A stretch of 24,150 bases of DNA from a virus. Positions 7,569-15,314 of the stretch are shown piece after piece; position 1 is the stretch's first letter, and each line of letters opens with the position of its first letter. Below the pieces are notes generated by a model, which did not search any database, was not told the origin of the DNA, and was given only the letters and a program-made list of their open reading frames with translations. The position numbers and the translations under genes were made by a program. The stretch spans positions 1-24,150 of IMG/VR virus record IMGVR_UViG_3300028837_000876; one strand, given 5' to 3'.

Positions 7569-7652
7569 TTATTTCTTGGTCGTTATCTTCATTTCCACGG
7601 TAGGAGCCTCCACCATTACATCTTTTCTAGGCTTCTCCTCTTTTTTGCCCAC
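7569..7652 (-). CDS. Micro-ORF, 27-residue charged peptide
   Basis: This GTG-started frame follows GGAGG with a spacing of five bases and fills the gap between the holin-like gene and the 141-residue gene. The ribosome binding site overlaps the stop codon of the upstream gene. The peptide is highly charged (MGKKEEKPRKDVM, ending MKITTKK). It may be a real small protein or a coupling device that carries ribosomes to the next gene. Length alone cannot decide. Confidence 0.45.
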   Translation of the reverse strand: MGKKEEKPRKDVMVEAPTVEMKITTKK

Positions 7653-7661
7653 TTTTGCCTC

Positions 7662-7856
7662 CTACGGCTTGGTCAGCCTATCGATTTCCTTCTCGGTATC
7701 CCTGGACTTAAACCACCAGATAATGACTGTCACCGCCACTGAGCAAAATGCCTCAGCAGGAATCAGCCCCTTAAAGAAGGCAGCAACAAAGGCTCCAGCC
7801 AAGACATAACTGAGGCCAGGTCGTGTCGTTTCCTTTATCAGTTTTCCGAAGTCCAT
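7662..7856 (-). CDS. Holin-like small membrane protein (64 aa)
   Basis: I chose the ATG at 7856 because GAGGCGGAA precedes it; a GTG at 7868 in the same frame would add four residues but overlaps the upstream stop. Residues about 15-48 are hydrophobic with a short Pro/Gly break (GLSYVLAGAFVAAFFKGLIPAEAFCSVAVTVIIWW written in two helices), and the C-terminus is charged (KSRDTEKEIDRL). Two membrane helices with a charged tail fit a small holin, which makes membrane holes timed for lysis. No enzyme is adjacent, so the assignment stays tentative. It could be another small phage membrane protein. Confidence 0.5.
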   Translation of the reverse strand: MDFGKLIKETTRPGLSYVLAGAFVAAFFKGLIPAEAFCSVAVTVIIWWFKSRDTEKEIDRLTKP

Positions 7857-7867
7857 TTTCCGCCTCA

Positions 7868-8299
7868 CTATGCTATGGTAACTGTGAATATGCCAGAAGC
7901 GTTCCAGGTAATCTGGAAAGTCCCGTTCTCAGAGCTCTTATCCTCGCCGAAGTCCACATAGATTAGCAGTGGCTTATCAGCCTCGGCTGCTGGCGTGTCG
8001 TCGTATAACACGGCATACCTGGCTGTGATGGTAGAACTTTCCCAGGCAACATTATCGCCATCGAACTTGCTGACTTTGGCTGAAATGGTTACTGCATTGT
8101 TTGCCACTGCGGCACCGCCAGCCGTGTAGCCAGTGCCAGTCACCTCATTGGTGATATCATCCTTAAAATCATGGGCATCCTGGTCAGGCGTATAACTGGA
8201 AGTGCACAGCATACACTTAATGCTGTCAGTCTCCAGGTTCATTAGCTTTTCCAGGGCATTCAGTGGCATGTTTGAGTATGCTTTCGCTGTTACGGCCAT
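7868..8299 (-). CDS. Phage structural protein of unknown role (143 aa)
   Basis: The gene has an AAGGAGG ribosome binding site. The sequence resembles a widespread but uncharacterised phage structural family, as I recall it: an N-terminal part beginning MAVTAKAYSN, then IKCMLCTSSYTPDQDAH, NEVTGTGYTAGG, STITARYAVLYDD, and a C-terminal TFQITWNASGIFTVTIA. It is beta-rich with no enzymatic motif. Such proteins are found near tail or head genes and are probably virion components. It sits just after Dit in the transcript, which suggests a minor tail or decoration role. Confidence 0.65.
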   Translation of the reverse strand: MAVTAKAYSNMPLNALEKLMNLETDSIKCMLCTSSYTPDQDAHDFKDDITNEVTGTGYTAGGAAVANNAVTISAKVSKFDGDNVAWESSTITARYAVLYDDTPAAEADKPLLIYVDFGEDKSSENGTFQITWNASGIFTVTIA

Positions 8300-8313
8300 T
8301 TCGTTTTACCTCC

Positions 8314-9063
8314 TTATAAATACCTGTTTCGATATCCTATGGTCAGGCTTCCCGTAGTCGAGAAGTTCGTAATTTTGATATGGTTAGCTTGATCAGGCAG
8401 CAGCCTCGGGAATTGCCCGCTTACGGTTGCCATAGAGGCCGAGCCCTCCTTCTTGACTATCCAGTTCGCAACATCTATGACCAATTCCTGCCCGTTGGTG
8501 AGCGAGCCTATCCACTGTAACTCCTCTAAGGTCTCTATACATTCAACCTTTATCGTAACGTCGGTTAGGTCCTCTCCTGCTGTTAATGTATAAATAGGCT
8601 CGATATAGGCGGTTCCCCCCGTAGTCTCCGTTACTGTCTGATGGTCCGCATCTATGTCATGGTCGCGTGAGACAGCATCGTTGTCATAAGCCAGAGGGTC
8701 AGGGCAGATGAATTGTATGCTTCCCCGCGCCAACTTATGCGTAACGATTTCATATTCAATCGCCGCTGCCACCTTGGCTAAATAGTAGCGGTCATCGGGG
8801 AAATCGAGTACTAATTCCTTTAGCCCATTGACAGGGCTCAGCAGTGCCGAGACAGCATCGAGGTTGCTGATTAAATTTGCCTTAGCCGTGCCGGTGATTA
8901 AGACTTCACAATCTATCGTGCGAGGCTGCAAATAGGCTCTGAAATCATAAGCCTTATCGGCTATTTCGACATGACTGGTCTTGACGGGCGGCATGAACGG
9001 CGCCGGGCTGATTATCCGGGCTGTCAAGCCATAATCAGATAAATCAACGCTGTCGAATTTCAT
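8314..9063 (-). CDS. Distal tail protein (Dit-like, siphophage tail component)
   Basis: The gene starts with TAATG overlapping the end of the tape measure gene and lies directly after it, the standard place for Dit. The N-terminal half (residues 1-130) has the Dit pattern: DYGLTARIISP near the start, RAYLQPRTIDCEVLITG, the VSALLSPVNGLKELVLDFPD segment and FICPDPLAYD at the end. The C-terminal half (about 145-249) is a beta-sandwich like the galectin-type domain of Dit proteins. Family role: hexameric hub joining the tail tube to the tail-tip protein. Length (249 aa) is normal for the family. Confidence 0.8.
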   Translation of the reverse strand: MKFDSVDLSDYGLTARIISPAPFMPPVKTSHVEIADKAYDFRAYLQPRTIDCEVLITGTAKANLISNLDAVSALLSPVNGLKELVLDFPDDRYYLAKVAAAIEYEIVTHKLARGSIQFICPDPLAYDNDAVSRDHDIDADHQTVTETTGGTAYIEPIYTLTAGEDLTDVTIKVECIETLEELQWIGSLTNGQELVIDVANWIVKKEGSASMATVSGQFPRLLPDQANHIKITNFSTTGSLTIGYRNRYL

Positions 9064-11225
9064 TATGCTCCCTGCAGCGCCATCTTAGTTCGTAGCCGCC
9101 TCTCTAGCGCCATGGCTATGCGGTCCACGTCAGCCTCTTCCCGAACCACCAGCTCAGCGATATTGATGACAATGCCCGCAGCTCCAGCGCCAGTAAGAGG
9201 CACCACTGCCTCGGGACCTCTTTCGCCCAGCATGGCCAGTGTCGGCTCGGTAACAATCCCGCCGGCAGCAAAGCTCGGCAGCGATATATTCGGGATATCA
9301 AACCCAAAATGCTTACCGCCAAAAATAGGTACCCAGTCAGGTGCATCGAAGCTGATCTTGTTAATCTGGTCTATCAGCCAGTTAATGGCCCTCTCTATGG
9401 CATCCAGTGCAGCCCTGAAGGGAGACAGCATGATATCTTTCAGCGTAGAAAAGGCTCTGCCGATAGCTGCCGGGATGTTTTTGAAGAAATCTACCAGGCT
9501 GTTCCACACATTACGGATCGCATTCGTTATCTCTTCAGTGTCTATGCCCATCTGCTCCAGGAAATCCCTGAACTCGTCTACCATGGTTTTCGCAGCGCCC
9601 AGGATCGTGCCTTTAACTCCGCCGCCGAATTTCTCTGAGTTCTCCTGTATCTTCCCCCATATTCGACTGGCCGCTTCCCTAGTCTCTTCCCAATTGGAGA
9701 TAAATCCGTTCTTGATTTTATTCCCGACGTCGCTGAAGAAACCTTGTATCTTCCCCCATATCTCTGAGGCTTTCTCCTTGATGGTATCCCAGTGTTTGAT
9801 TATCAGACCCACAGGAGTCATATTGAGGAAGATGGTCTTAATGCCTTCCCCTACCTTCTCAAAGAAGGCTTTTATCGCATTCCATATTTCCGCAGCCTTT
9901 TCTTTAATCTTGTCCCAGTTCTTCCAGATAAGAACGCCGACTGCTATGATTCCAATAATAGCCGCTATGATCAAACCTATGGGTCCGGTCAGAGCTGCAA
10001 ATGCCACTCCCAAGATGGGCAGAGCTGCCGTTATCGCCGGCAGAAAAGCCAGCAGCGGACCCAGTACCAACAGCAGTCCTCCCAGCGCCGCCATGCCGGC
10101 CAGAATCATTGCTGTTAGCTCAGGATGTTCGGCTATCCAATCGGCTATCTTCGTAATAATCGGTGTTATAGCTTCAACCAGTTTCTTGAGCGTCGGCATC
10201 AGCGCCTTCCCGATCGTCATTGCCACATCCATAAACTCCGCCTTCAGGTGCGCCATCTGCCTAGGCATACTTTCTTCCATTTGATCAGCGGCATCATTCA
10301 TTGCCCCCTGCGATTCAGTCATGGCATCTATGTCAGCAGCAGCCATCTCCGCATTTTCACCAGTCGTCCCAAAAACAACACCAAGGGCCTCAACACTACC
10401 AAATGCCTTGCCTAACATTTCATTGTTGCCCTCAGCAGCTACTGTTAAGGCCTCTAATGTTCCATGATAACCTAGAGTTGCTAACATCGCTTCAGCAGTT
10501 TCATAACCAGCAGCTTTTATCAACGCCTTCATTTCTGTAGTCGGTTTAGTCAGAGCGACCATCGAAGCCCTTATCTGGGTAAATGCTTGGCTGGTAGGAA
10601 CACCCTGCTTGGTAAGTGTGGCCACGGTAGCCAGTACTTCCTCATAGCCCACGTTCAAAGCAGCGGCGATCGGCATAGCTAGCGACATGTGAGCCGATAG
10701 TTCCTCAAATGTAGTGACACCTCTTGCTACAGTGGTGAACATAGCATCAGCCACTTTTTCGGCATCACTCATAGGCAACTTGAAAGCATTGATGACTGTG
10801 GTTAATCCCTCAACAGATGTTTTCGTGTCACTCATTCCAGCAATTCCCGCCTTTGTTGCCACTCTGAGGAAATCAATAGCATTCTCCTTCGGCACTCCAG
10901 CCGATATTGCTTGATATAGAGCATTAGCCATCTCAACAGCATCAACCCCCATGTCTTTAGCCAGTCCTCGCACATCATCGGAAAGGTTGCCGAATTCTTC
11001 CTCATTCAGCAGCATCATCGTATTGACTCCCCGCATGGCTGAATCGAAGTCGGCAAACATCTTCAGCGAAGCCGCTCCCACCCCCACAGCAGCACCAACC
11101 ATCGCTCCACCGATGAACTTGGCATGTTTGAGAGCTCCACCTAGCCGTGATTGAACTTTATCCATGCCTTTCTCAAACTCTGAGGTTTTGGCCCCTATGG
11201 CTACCATCAACTTACTATCTGCCAT
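9063..11225 (-). CDS. Tail tape measure protein
   Basis: This is the longest intact protein of the tail block (720 aa), located right after the tail chaperones as in most siphophages. The first 330 residues contain the conserved TP901-type tape measure core (FADFDSAMRGVNTMM, VEGLTTVINAF, AMPIAAALNVGYEEVLATVA, QGVPTSQAFTQIRASM). Residues about 370-440 are strongly hydrophobic with several membrane-type segments (PIGLIIAAIIGIIAVGVLIW). Residues about 440-620 hold short WxxIKEKAxEIWxxI repeats. The C-terminus (ERGPEAVVPL) is the usual end motif. It sets tail length and is ejected during DNA entry. The length predicts a tail of roughly 100 nm at about 0.15 nm per residue. Confidence 0.92.
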   Translation of the reverse strand: MADSKLMVAIGAKTSEFEKGMDKVQSRLGGALKHAKFIGGAMVGAAVGVGAASLKMFADFDSAMRGVNTMMLLNEEEFGNLSDDVRGLAKDMGVDAVEMANALYQAISAGVPKENAIDFLRVATKAGIAGMSDTKTSVEGLTTVINAFKLPMSDAEKVADAMFTTVARGVTTFEELSAHMSLAMPIAAALNVGYEEVLATVATLTKQGVPTSQAFTQIRASMVALTKPTTEMKALIKAAGYETAEAMLATLGYHGTLEALTVAAEGNNEMLGKAFGSVEALGVVFGTTGENAEMAAADIDAMTESQGAMNDAADQMEESMPRQMAHLKAEFMDVAMTIGKALMPTLKKLVEAITPIITKIADWIAEHPELTAMILAGMAALGGLLLVLGPLLAFLPAITAALPILGVAFAALTGPIGLIIAAIIGIIAVGVLIWKNWDKIKEKAAEIWNAIKAFFEKVGEGIKTIFLNMTPVGLIIKHWDTIKEKASEIWGKIQGFFSDVGNKIKNGFISNWEETREAASRIWGKIQENSEKFGGGVKGTILGAAKTMVDEFRDFLEQMGIDTEEITNAIRNVWNSLVDFFKNIPAAIGRAFSTLKDIMLSPFRAALDAIERAINWLIDQINKISFDAPDWVPIFGGKHFGFDIPNISLPSFAAGGIVTEPTLAMLGERGPEAVVPLTGAGAAGIVINIAELVVREEADVDRIAMALERRLRTKMALQGA

Positions 11226-11545
11226 TATTCTTCTCCTCCGAATGCCTTATTTAGCAGTTTCACTGTTTCTAACATCTCCTCTGCCGTCTGTTTCTTTTTC
11301 TGCTTCGGATACTTCGGCATGAAGTCCTGCTCATTGAATGCCCTCGCCCCTTTCTTACGGTAAACATTTGCCAGTATTGTGCAAATCATCGCTGAGCGAT
11401 AATCTCGTCTCTCCTGGTCTTCTAAATATCGCTTGGCCAGGGCATCAAACTGGGCCAGCGTCAGGTGCCAGAAATCCACCTCAGTGATCCCGAGCGCAAA
11501 TCGCCCGAAACTCCACAGTTTTAGCCAGCCTAGCGGTTCTTCACT
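11225..11545 (-). CDS. Tail assembly chaperone T domain, made as a G-T fusion by -1 frameshift
   Basis: This frame has an apparent GTG start at 11479, but it stays open upstream to the slippery site at 11545-11551 and has no good ribosome binding site there. The conserved start of the domain, FGRFALGITEVDFWHLTLAQ, lies upstream of that GTG, so real translation must come from the G frame. A -1 slip gives a 212-residue G-T protein (106 residues from G, 106 from T). Family knowledge (lambda gpG/gpGT and equivalents): the fusion brings tail tube subunits to the tape measure during tail assembly and is absent from the finished virion. The stop overlaps the tape measure start as TAATG. Confidence 0.85.
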   Translation of the reverse strand, partial: SEEPLGWLKLWSFGRFALGITEVDFWHLTLAQFDALAKRYLEDQERRDYRSAMICTILANVYRKKGARAFNEQDFMPKYPKQKKKQTAEEMLETVKLLNKAFGGEE

Positions 11546-11862
11546 AAAGGGCCTTCGCTCTGCCCTTCGCCTTCAGGTCTTGCTTCTTCCATCGCCTCGG
11601 CTATCCTTTCTGCTATATAGGCCATATCCCTGAAGTCCAGCAGTTTGCCTACGTCTTTGAGCGTTAGTTCCTCATCCTCCTGCTTCAATGCAGCCCAAAG
11701 TAACACACACAGATCCGTGGCTGACATATCCGCAACCGCTTCGTGTTTGAGCATATTCTTGCCAGTGATAGCCTCATAATCTATCAAAGTAGTCAAATTC
11801 ATCGGCAGATGTCGTTCCTTGTCCAATACTATTGTTACTTGTGGCTTTGCCTTGTTCTCCAT
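11530..11862 (-). CDS. Tail assembly chaperone G (zero-frame product, 110 aa)
   Basis: The gene follows TTAAGGAGG and lies between the tail tube and tape measure genes. The sequence fits small tail chaperones: a beta-like N-terminus (KPQVTIVLDKERHLPMNLTTL), a helical middle (DLCVLLWAALKQEDEELTLKDVGKLL), and a charged, flexible end (EEARPEGEGQSEGP) where the ribosome slips. Without slippage, translation ends four codons after the slippery heptamer (VKNR). Most product should be this short form, with a minor fraction extended. The family is poorly conserved in sequence; the call rests on position plus the frameshift. Confidence 0.82.
   Translation of the reverse strand: MENKAKPQVTIVLDKERHLPMNLTTLIDYEAITGKNMLKHEAVADMSATDLCVLLWAALKQEDEELTLKDVGKLLDFRDMAYIAERIAEAMEEARPEGEGQSEGPLVKNR
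11545..11551 (-). promoter_or_regulatory. Programmed -1 frameshift site CCCTTTA
   Basis: On the coding strand the zero frame reads C CCT TTA just before the end of the G frame. This is an X-XXY-YYZ heptamer, so both tRNAs can re-pair after moving back one base. The -1 frame is then open through the T domain to 11225. I see no strong downstream pseudoknot by eye. Confidence 0.85.
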
Positions 11863-11877
11863 TAGACCTCCTTAAAC

Positions 11878-11905
11878 GGGAGAGGGGGGAGTTTTTGCCC
11901 CTCCC
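11878..11905 (-). promoter_or_regulatory. Stem-loop between tail tube and tail chaperone genes
   Basis: On the transcript, GGGAGGGG (11905-11898) can pair with a C-rich arm ending CTCTCCC (11887-11878), with a small bulge and an A-rich loop. No U-tract follows, so it is more likely a stability or processing hairpin than a full terminator. It sits after the highly expressed tail tube gene. Confidence 0.5.
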
Positions 11906-11930
11906 TTCTCTGGTTCGTATCGATAGCCTA

Positions 11931-12653
11931 TTATGCCGCCGCTGCCCTAGTCAGGTAAATGGTATAGGTCACAGTTGTTTTGCTGGTCTCTTTGACAGTG
12001 ATGGTTATCTCAGTGACACTGCCCGCATCGCCCAGCGTGATAGGGCTGGAAGCCGCTCCTGATGTTACCACGTTACCATCAACCTTGATGACTGCTGTCG
12101 CTGCGTCTGCAGTTGGGGTGACTGTGACCGATTCGACACCGGTCAGCACCGTGGCCACGTAGGTGTAAACATCGCCTGCCGGATCCGGAACGATAACCGC
12201 GCTCTCAGATATGGAGAAGAATGGCGTGGTTAACCCAGCCGAGGCAGTCACACTCAGAGCCGGCTTACCAGTCAGTTTCATCGTTGCCGTGAAGCTGGCC
12301 TTCTCATCGAATGGCGCTGAAGTGGCAAATGCCGTGACAATGGCATCGAATGTCCACGTGGTAGCCATCCCCGACGGGAAAGTTATCACGTATTCGTCCA
12401 CTGAGCCGTCATTTAAATCAGCCAGCAATGCCACTTGCCCCGCATTCCCCGGGATGAAGTTCCCCTCCAGCGTCACTTCGCCAGCCTCCCTGATGCCCTG
12501 GATAAACTCCCGATAAGTATCCGGCGAATCATGGCTGGTTACATCAACGGTAGCCGCCGATATCGATGGCCCAGTGATGCCCGTCAGTTCCGCTATCGCC
12601 ACTGCCCCCTTCTTTAGCGTTGTTCCAAACGCCAGTTTTGCGCTTGTAGTCAT
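11931..12653 (-). CDS. Major tail tube protein with C-terminal Ig/cadherin-like domain
   Basis: The gene follows AGGAGGTAAATTAA. Residues 1-150 read as a siphophage tail tube subunit: LAFGTTLKKGAVAIAELTGI, DVTSHDSPDTYREFIQGI, GEVTLEGNF, and a final FTATMKLTGKP strand. Residues about 155-240 form a separate beta-sandwich of the cadherin-like type (VESVTVTPTADAATAVIKVDG and ITITVKETSKTTVTYTIYL). Such accessory domains project from the tail surface and are thought to help attachment to cells or surfaces. Position (after tail completion genes and before the chaperones) is standard. The tube subunit is normally the most abundant tail protein. Confidence 0.85.
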   Translation of the reverse strand: MTTSAKLAFGTTLKKGAVAIAELTGITGPSISAATVDVTSHDSPDTYREFIQGIREAGEVTLEGNFIPGNAGQVALLADLNDGSVDEYVITFPSGMATTWTFDAIVTAFATSAPFDEKASFTATMKLTGKPALSVTASAGLTTPFFSISESAVIVPDPAGDVYTYVATVLTGVESVTVTPTADAATAVIKVDGNVVTSGAASSPITLGDAGSVTEITITVKETSKTTVTYTIYLTRAAAA

Positions 12654-12672
12654 TTAATTTACCTCCTATTTT

Positions 12673-13071
12673 TTATTCTTCGTACGCAAGCAAAAAATCG
12701 ACCGCTATGTGATATATCGCCACTTTGTCTTCATATAAATCCGTCTCGTCTGCATAGAAGCACCCTTCCACATTCACGCCTCCCGCTCCTCCCATGATGC
12801 CGCTAAAAGCCTGTATAGCAGACTGAATCGCTATAACTATCTGCTTCGCCTCGTAATAACTATCAGCAAAACAGCTAAATTGAAATCTCGCTCTCGCTAG
12901 CCCCGATGCTCCATCATGCGAATGCTCCCGCGGAGAGCTCACTTTGAAGAACACGATGTATGGCGCCTCCACGTCCTGTGGTGCCTTCACATAGTGAATC
13001 CGCTCGCCTACCAAATCGGTTATGCCCGAGCTGCCCACTAATTCCTTCAGGATCGCTTGCTCAATCAGCAT
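12673..13071 (-). CDS. Tail completion protein (DUF3168-like)
   Basis: The 132 residues match the DUF3168/gp17-type tail completion family: LIEQAILKELVGSSGITDLV near the start, GERIHYVKAPQDVEAPYIVF, ARARFQFSCFADSYYEAKQI, and a final HIAVDFLLAYEE strand. These proteins cap the head-proximal end of the tail so that it can join the head. The start overlaps the previous stop by one base. The order closure protein, gp10-like, this gene, tail tube is the usual one in HK97-type phages. Confidence 0.8.
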   Translation of the reverse strand: MLIEQAILKELVGSSGITDLVGERIHYVKAPQDVEAPYIVFFKVSSPREHSHDGASGLARARFQFSCFADSYYEAKQIVIAIQSAIQAFSGIMGGAGGVNVEGCFYADETDLYEDKVAIYHIAVDFLLAYEE

Positions 13072-13499
13072 TACTTCGTCGCTCCCTCTATATTGTCTTT
13101 TAGCTTTCCTTTGAGCATCCGTTCCACTTCAGGCTTTTTCTCATCCCAGGCTGGCCTGAAGAACGGATGAGCAGCCATTATTCCGGTATACTGCCCTGTT
13201 TTCTTATATCGCTCACTCGTACCATATTCAACTAAGTATGCGTGTGGGGCCTTTTTTCTATCCACTGCTGCTATCGCTGTTGCCGGATGAGTCCCACGCC
13301 GCTTTAGCAGCTTCGCCACCAAAGACCTTTTCAAGTTCCCCGTTGGTCCCCGCGGCGCCTTGTTCCTTGCTGCCTCGGCTACTATCTTCGCCGCCTTCAA
13401 TAATGTCGATTCTACATGCTGGGCATGCACAGACCCCGCCATCTTTTCTAGCTTATCACTTAGTTCCGCCGCCCCTTCTAACTTCACACTCAGTTGCAT
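13071..13499 (-). CDS. HK97 gp10-like tail component
   Basis: Sequence pattern fits the HK97 gp10 family: a short N-terminal segment (LSVKLEGAAELSDKLEKM), a helix (LLKAAKIVAEAARNKAPRGPTGNLKRSL), the conserved APHAYLVEYGTSERYKKTG segment, and HPFFRPAWDEKKPEVERML near the end. Members lie between head closure and tail completion proteins and are needed for neck or tail assembly. Length (142 aa) is typical. Stop and start codons overlap with neighbours, so it is tightly coupled. Confidence 0.87.
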   Translation of the reverse strand: MQLSVKLEGAAELSDKLEKMAGSVHAQHVESTLLKAAKIVAEAARNKAPRGPTGNLKRSLVAKLLKRRGTHPATAIAAVDRKKAPHAYLVEYGTSERYKKTGQYTGIMAAHPFFRPAWDEKKPEVERMLKGKLKDNIEGATK

Positions 13500-13819
13500 C
13501 AGTCCAGCATCTCCTTATATAAAATCTGCAGCTCCTCTTTCTTCTCCAGGGGATGCACAATTGAGATGATCTTGAATATCCTGCTGCCGAATTTGACACG
13601 CATCGTCGGCAGCACTCCGGTCCGGTATCGAATCTTTATCGTCCCTTGCACCTCGCTGTTAGCCTGCATCGCCTCGAAATATCTTTTGCCTGTATTGGGC
13701 AAAATCGCTCCCCACACTGTCGCCCAGTCTGCCCAGGTCTCCACCCATTCATCCATAGCGTTCTTGCTTCGAGTAGCTATCTGTATCGTGATTCTATGTC
13801 GCAATTGTCCGCTTCTCAT
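13499..13819 (-). CDS. Head closure (head-tail joining) protein
   Basis: The protein (106 aa) has the signature of the phage head-tail adaptor family (SPP1 gp16/HK97 type): the opening MRSGQLRHRITIQ, then DEWVETWADWATVWGAI, the FEAMQ region, and KIRYRTGVLPTMRVKFGSRI followed by FKIISI. It closes the portal vertex after packaging and provides the docking surface for the tail. Length and position directly after the connector are normal. Confidence 0.88.
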   Translation of the reverse strand: MRSGQLRHRITIQIATRSKNAMDEWVETWADWATVWGAILPNTGKRYFEAMQANSEVQGTIKIRYRTGVLPTMRVKFGSRIFKIISIVHPLEKKEELQILYKEMLD

Positions 13820-13828
13820 AATAAACCC

Positions 13829-14761
13829 TTAGAAACAGCGGTCCTGCCATAGAAGTGCATCCACTGCGAACGGTACCGGCAGCACGTATGTTTTCCCATA
13901 ATTCAGCACTAATCGCCCTAGCTCATTCTTGGTATCCACGAAATAATCACTTAAAGAAAAGACCGCTTCAGTATCGGAGGTATCATAATATTTGATGAAT
14001 GGCCCATCGATAGCCGTGCCGGTGCCGCTTCCAATCCCTGTCGCTGTAAAATAGACCCCTACCGTATTAGAGGCAGCACCTATTACAGTAAAATCAGTAG
14101 TGCCAACGCTCAAGATACGATATTCCCTGCCAGTAATAAATGAACCCGCCGTTATAGTCCTCGACTGCAATGGTGGCAGTGGAAGCTCAATGTAGCTTTT
14201 GCTTGGAAAATCATCCAACCACAGCTCCCAGACCTGCGTGATGTATGCCCTTCGCTGAAACCCCTCACAATATTCCCGCGCTGCCATAATTAAGGAATTG
14301 AGTAAATCATCCTCCACCAATGTCGAAGCATCCTTTATCACGCTGACCGCAAACTCACAGGCTGCTACCGCCACGGTAGCTACCGCCCTCAGATAATGCT
14401 TCGTCCCGGTGTATTCCTTCTCATAGATGGCATTATCGTTTTCTTCAGTCACCTGGGTGAAGGCGCCATCGGTAACATCGGTCCAGGTAATTCCATCATC
14501 GCTGTCCTGCAGTTTGACGTCTACCTTCCCGCCGACTCCGCAGGCTCCAGCATCCAGATTCACCAGAATAGAATAGCCTGAAACGTCAACAGAATTGCCT
14601 TCCAAGGAATAGGCAGCAGCAACGTCGTGGCTCCCTGGCACAATGCTCTGTTCGGTCGTGACATCCTCAGCAAAGCTGACAGAATCTACCCGCAAATGTG
14701 CCTTTACTTCAGCCAGTGATAATGGTTCAACTGTCGGTCCCGTGTTTAACTTTAACGCCAT
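13829..14761 (-). CDS. Head-tail connector (gp6-like) with two inserted beta domains
   Basis: A gp6-type connector core is recognisable in pieces: PLSLAEVKAHLRVD (residues 13-26), DDLLNSLIMAAREYCEGFQR with a following WELWLDDFP (151-186), and the C-terminal VLNYGKTYVLPVP. Two insertions interrupt it. Residues about 30-148 form a beta-sandwich (VKLQDSDDGITWTDVTDG). Residues about 203-252 form a small module (YRILSVGTTDFTVIGAA, then GIGSGTGTA) of a type I recall as a recurring insert in phage structural proteins. The protein ends soon after LPVPFAVDALL, so the final helix usual in this family appears shortened. At 310 aa it is much longer than the family norm. It forms the ring below the portal. 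Confidence 0.78.
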   Translation of the reverse strand: MALKLNTGPTVEPLSLAEVKAHLRVDSVSFAEDVTTEQSIVPGSHDVAAAYSLEGNSVDVSGYSILVNLDAGACGVGGKVDVKLQDSDDGITWTDVTDGAFTQVTEENDNAIYEKEYTGTKHYLRAVATVAVAACEFAVSVIKDASTLVEDDLLNSLIMAAREYCEGFQRRAYITQVWELWLDDFPSKSYIELPLPPLQSRTITAGSFITGREYRILSVGTTDFTVIGAASNTVGVYFTATGIGSGTGTAIDGPFIKYYDTSDTEAVFSLSDYFVDTKNELGRLVLNYGKTYVLPVPFAVDALLWQDRCF

Positions 14762-14927
14762 CGTATATCCTCCTCGGTCTCGCTCGTTTCAGCATCGCAT
14801 TCTCCGGCGGCTCTATGCTCGTTGTAACGATTACCTTTCTATCCGCCCAGCCGCAGAAAGTACAGTGCTTGATGCCATCAACCTCCTCTAATTCATGCCC
14901 GCACTTCGGACATACTGTCCTTGCCAT
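14727..14927 (-). CDS. Small zinc-ribbon protein (66 aa)
   Basis: Two CxxC pairs (CPKC at residues 6-9 and CTFC at 22-25) with the spacing of a zinc ribbon are followed by a basic C-terminal tail (LKRARPRRIYDGVKVKHG). The gene overlaps the connector start by 35 bases, and the connector ribosome binding site lies inside it. It may be a small late regulator or a minor virion component. The function is unknown. Confidence 0.7.
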   Translation of the reverse strand: MARTVCPKCGHELEEVDGIKHCTFCGWADRKVIVTTSIEPPENAMLKRARPRRIYDGVKVKHGTDS

Positions 14928-14931
14928 AATC

Positions 14932-15300
14932 TCACCTCATGTACAGAATGACCTTGCCGCCTTTCGCATTGCCGGCATTGGCAACTTTTAGCTCAAGCGT
15001 CCCGTCAAAGGCAATCCCGTTCGTGAAAACTGGAATAATCTGTGTATTTGCATCGTTGGCTAGATTTGCACCATCGCCAGCAAGCACATCAATGCCATCC
15101 TCATCCTCACAGGTTACATCATAAGCCGTAGTCGGTTTGGTTCCACCGGTATCCGGCATAAAGACAAACCGCAATATCTGCCCCGATAGCTTTTTGGTCA
15201 ATGTGCCGTTAACATCACCCGATACATCGGATAGCCAGTCAAATAGCACCTTCTTGACAGTTCGACTTTCAGAATATGTGATAACTAAGGTTCCTGCCAT
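14932..15300 (-). CDS. Putative structural protein (122 aa)
   Basis: The gene has a GGAGGTAAAAT ribosome binding site. The protein is beta-rich and of even composition, with no motif I recognise (LVITYSESRTVKKVLFDWLS near the start and GTLELKVANAGNAKGGKVIL at the end). Being in the block between capsid and connector, and one of three such proteins in a row, it may be a head decoration or fibre component. That is positional inference. Confidence 0.6.
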   Translation of the reverse strand: MAGTLVITYSESRTVKKVLFDWLSDVSGDVNGTLTKKLSGQILRFVFMPDTGGTKPTTAYDVTCEDEDGIDVLAGDGANLANDANTQIIPVFTNGIAFDGTLELKVANAGNAKGGKVILYMR

Positions 15301-15314
15301 ATTTTACCTCCAGG

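Noticed and set aside
9112-10284. 390-codon + strand ORF opposite the tape measure gene
   Set aside because: It is a shadow of a strongly supported gene, low in complexity, without a recognisable fold or good ribosome binding site. It also shows that ORF length alone is not proof of antisense coding in this window.
11225-11479. Independent gene for the second tail chaperone starting at GTG 11479
   Set aside because: The conserved start of the domain lies upstream of this codon and is reached only through the frameshift.
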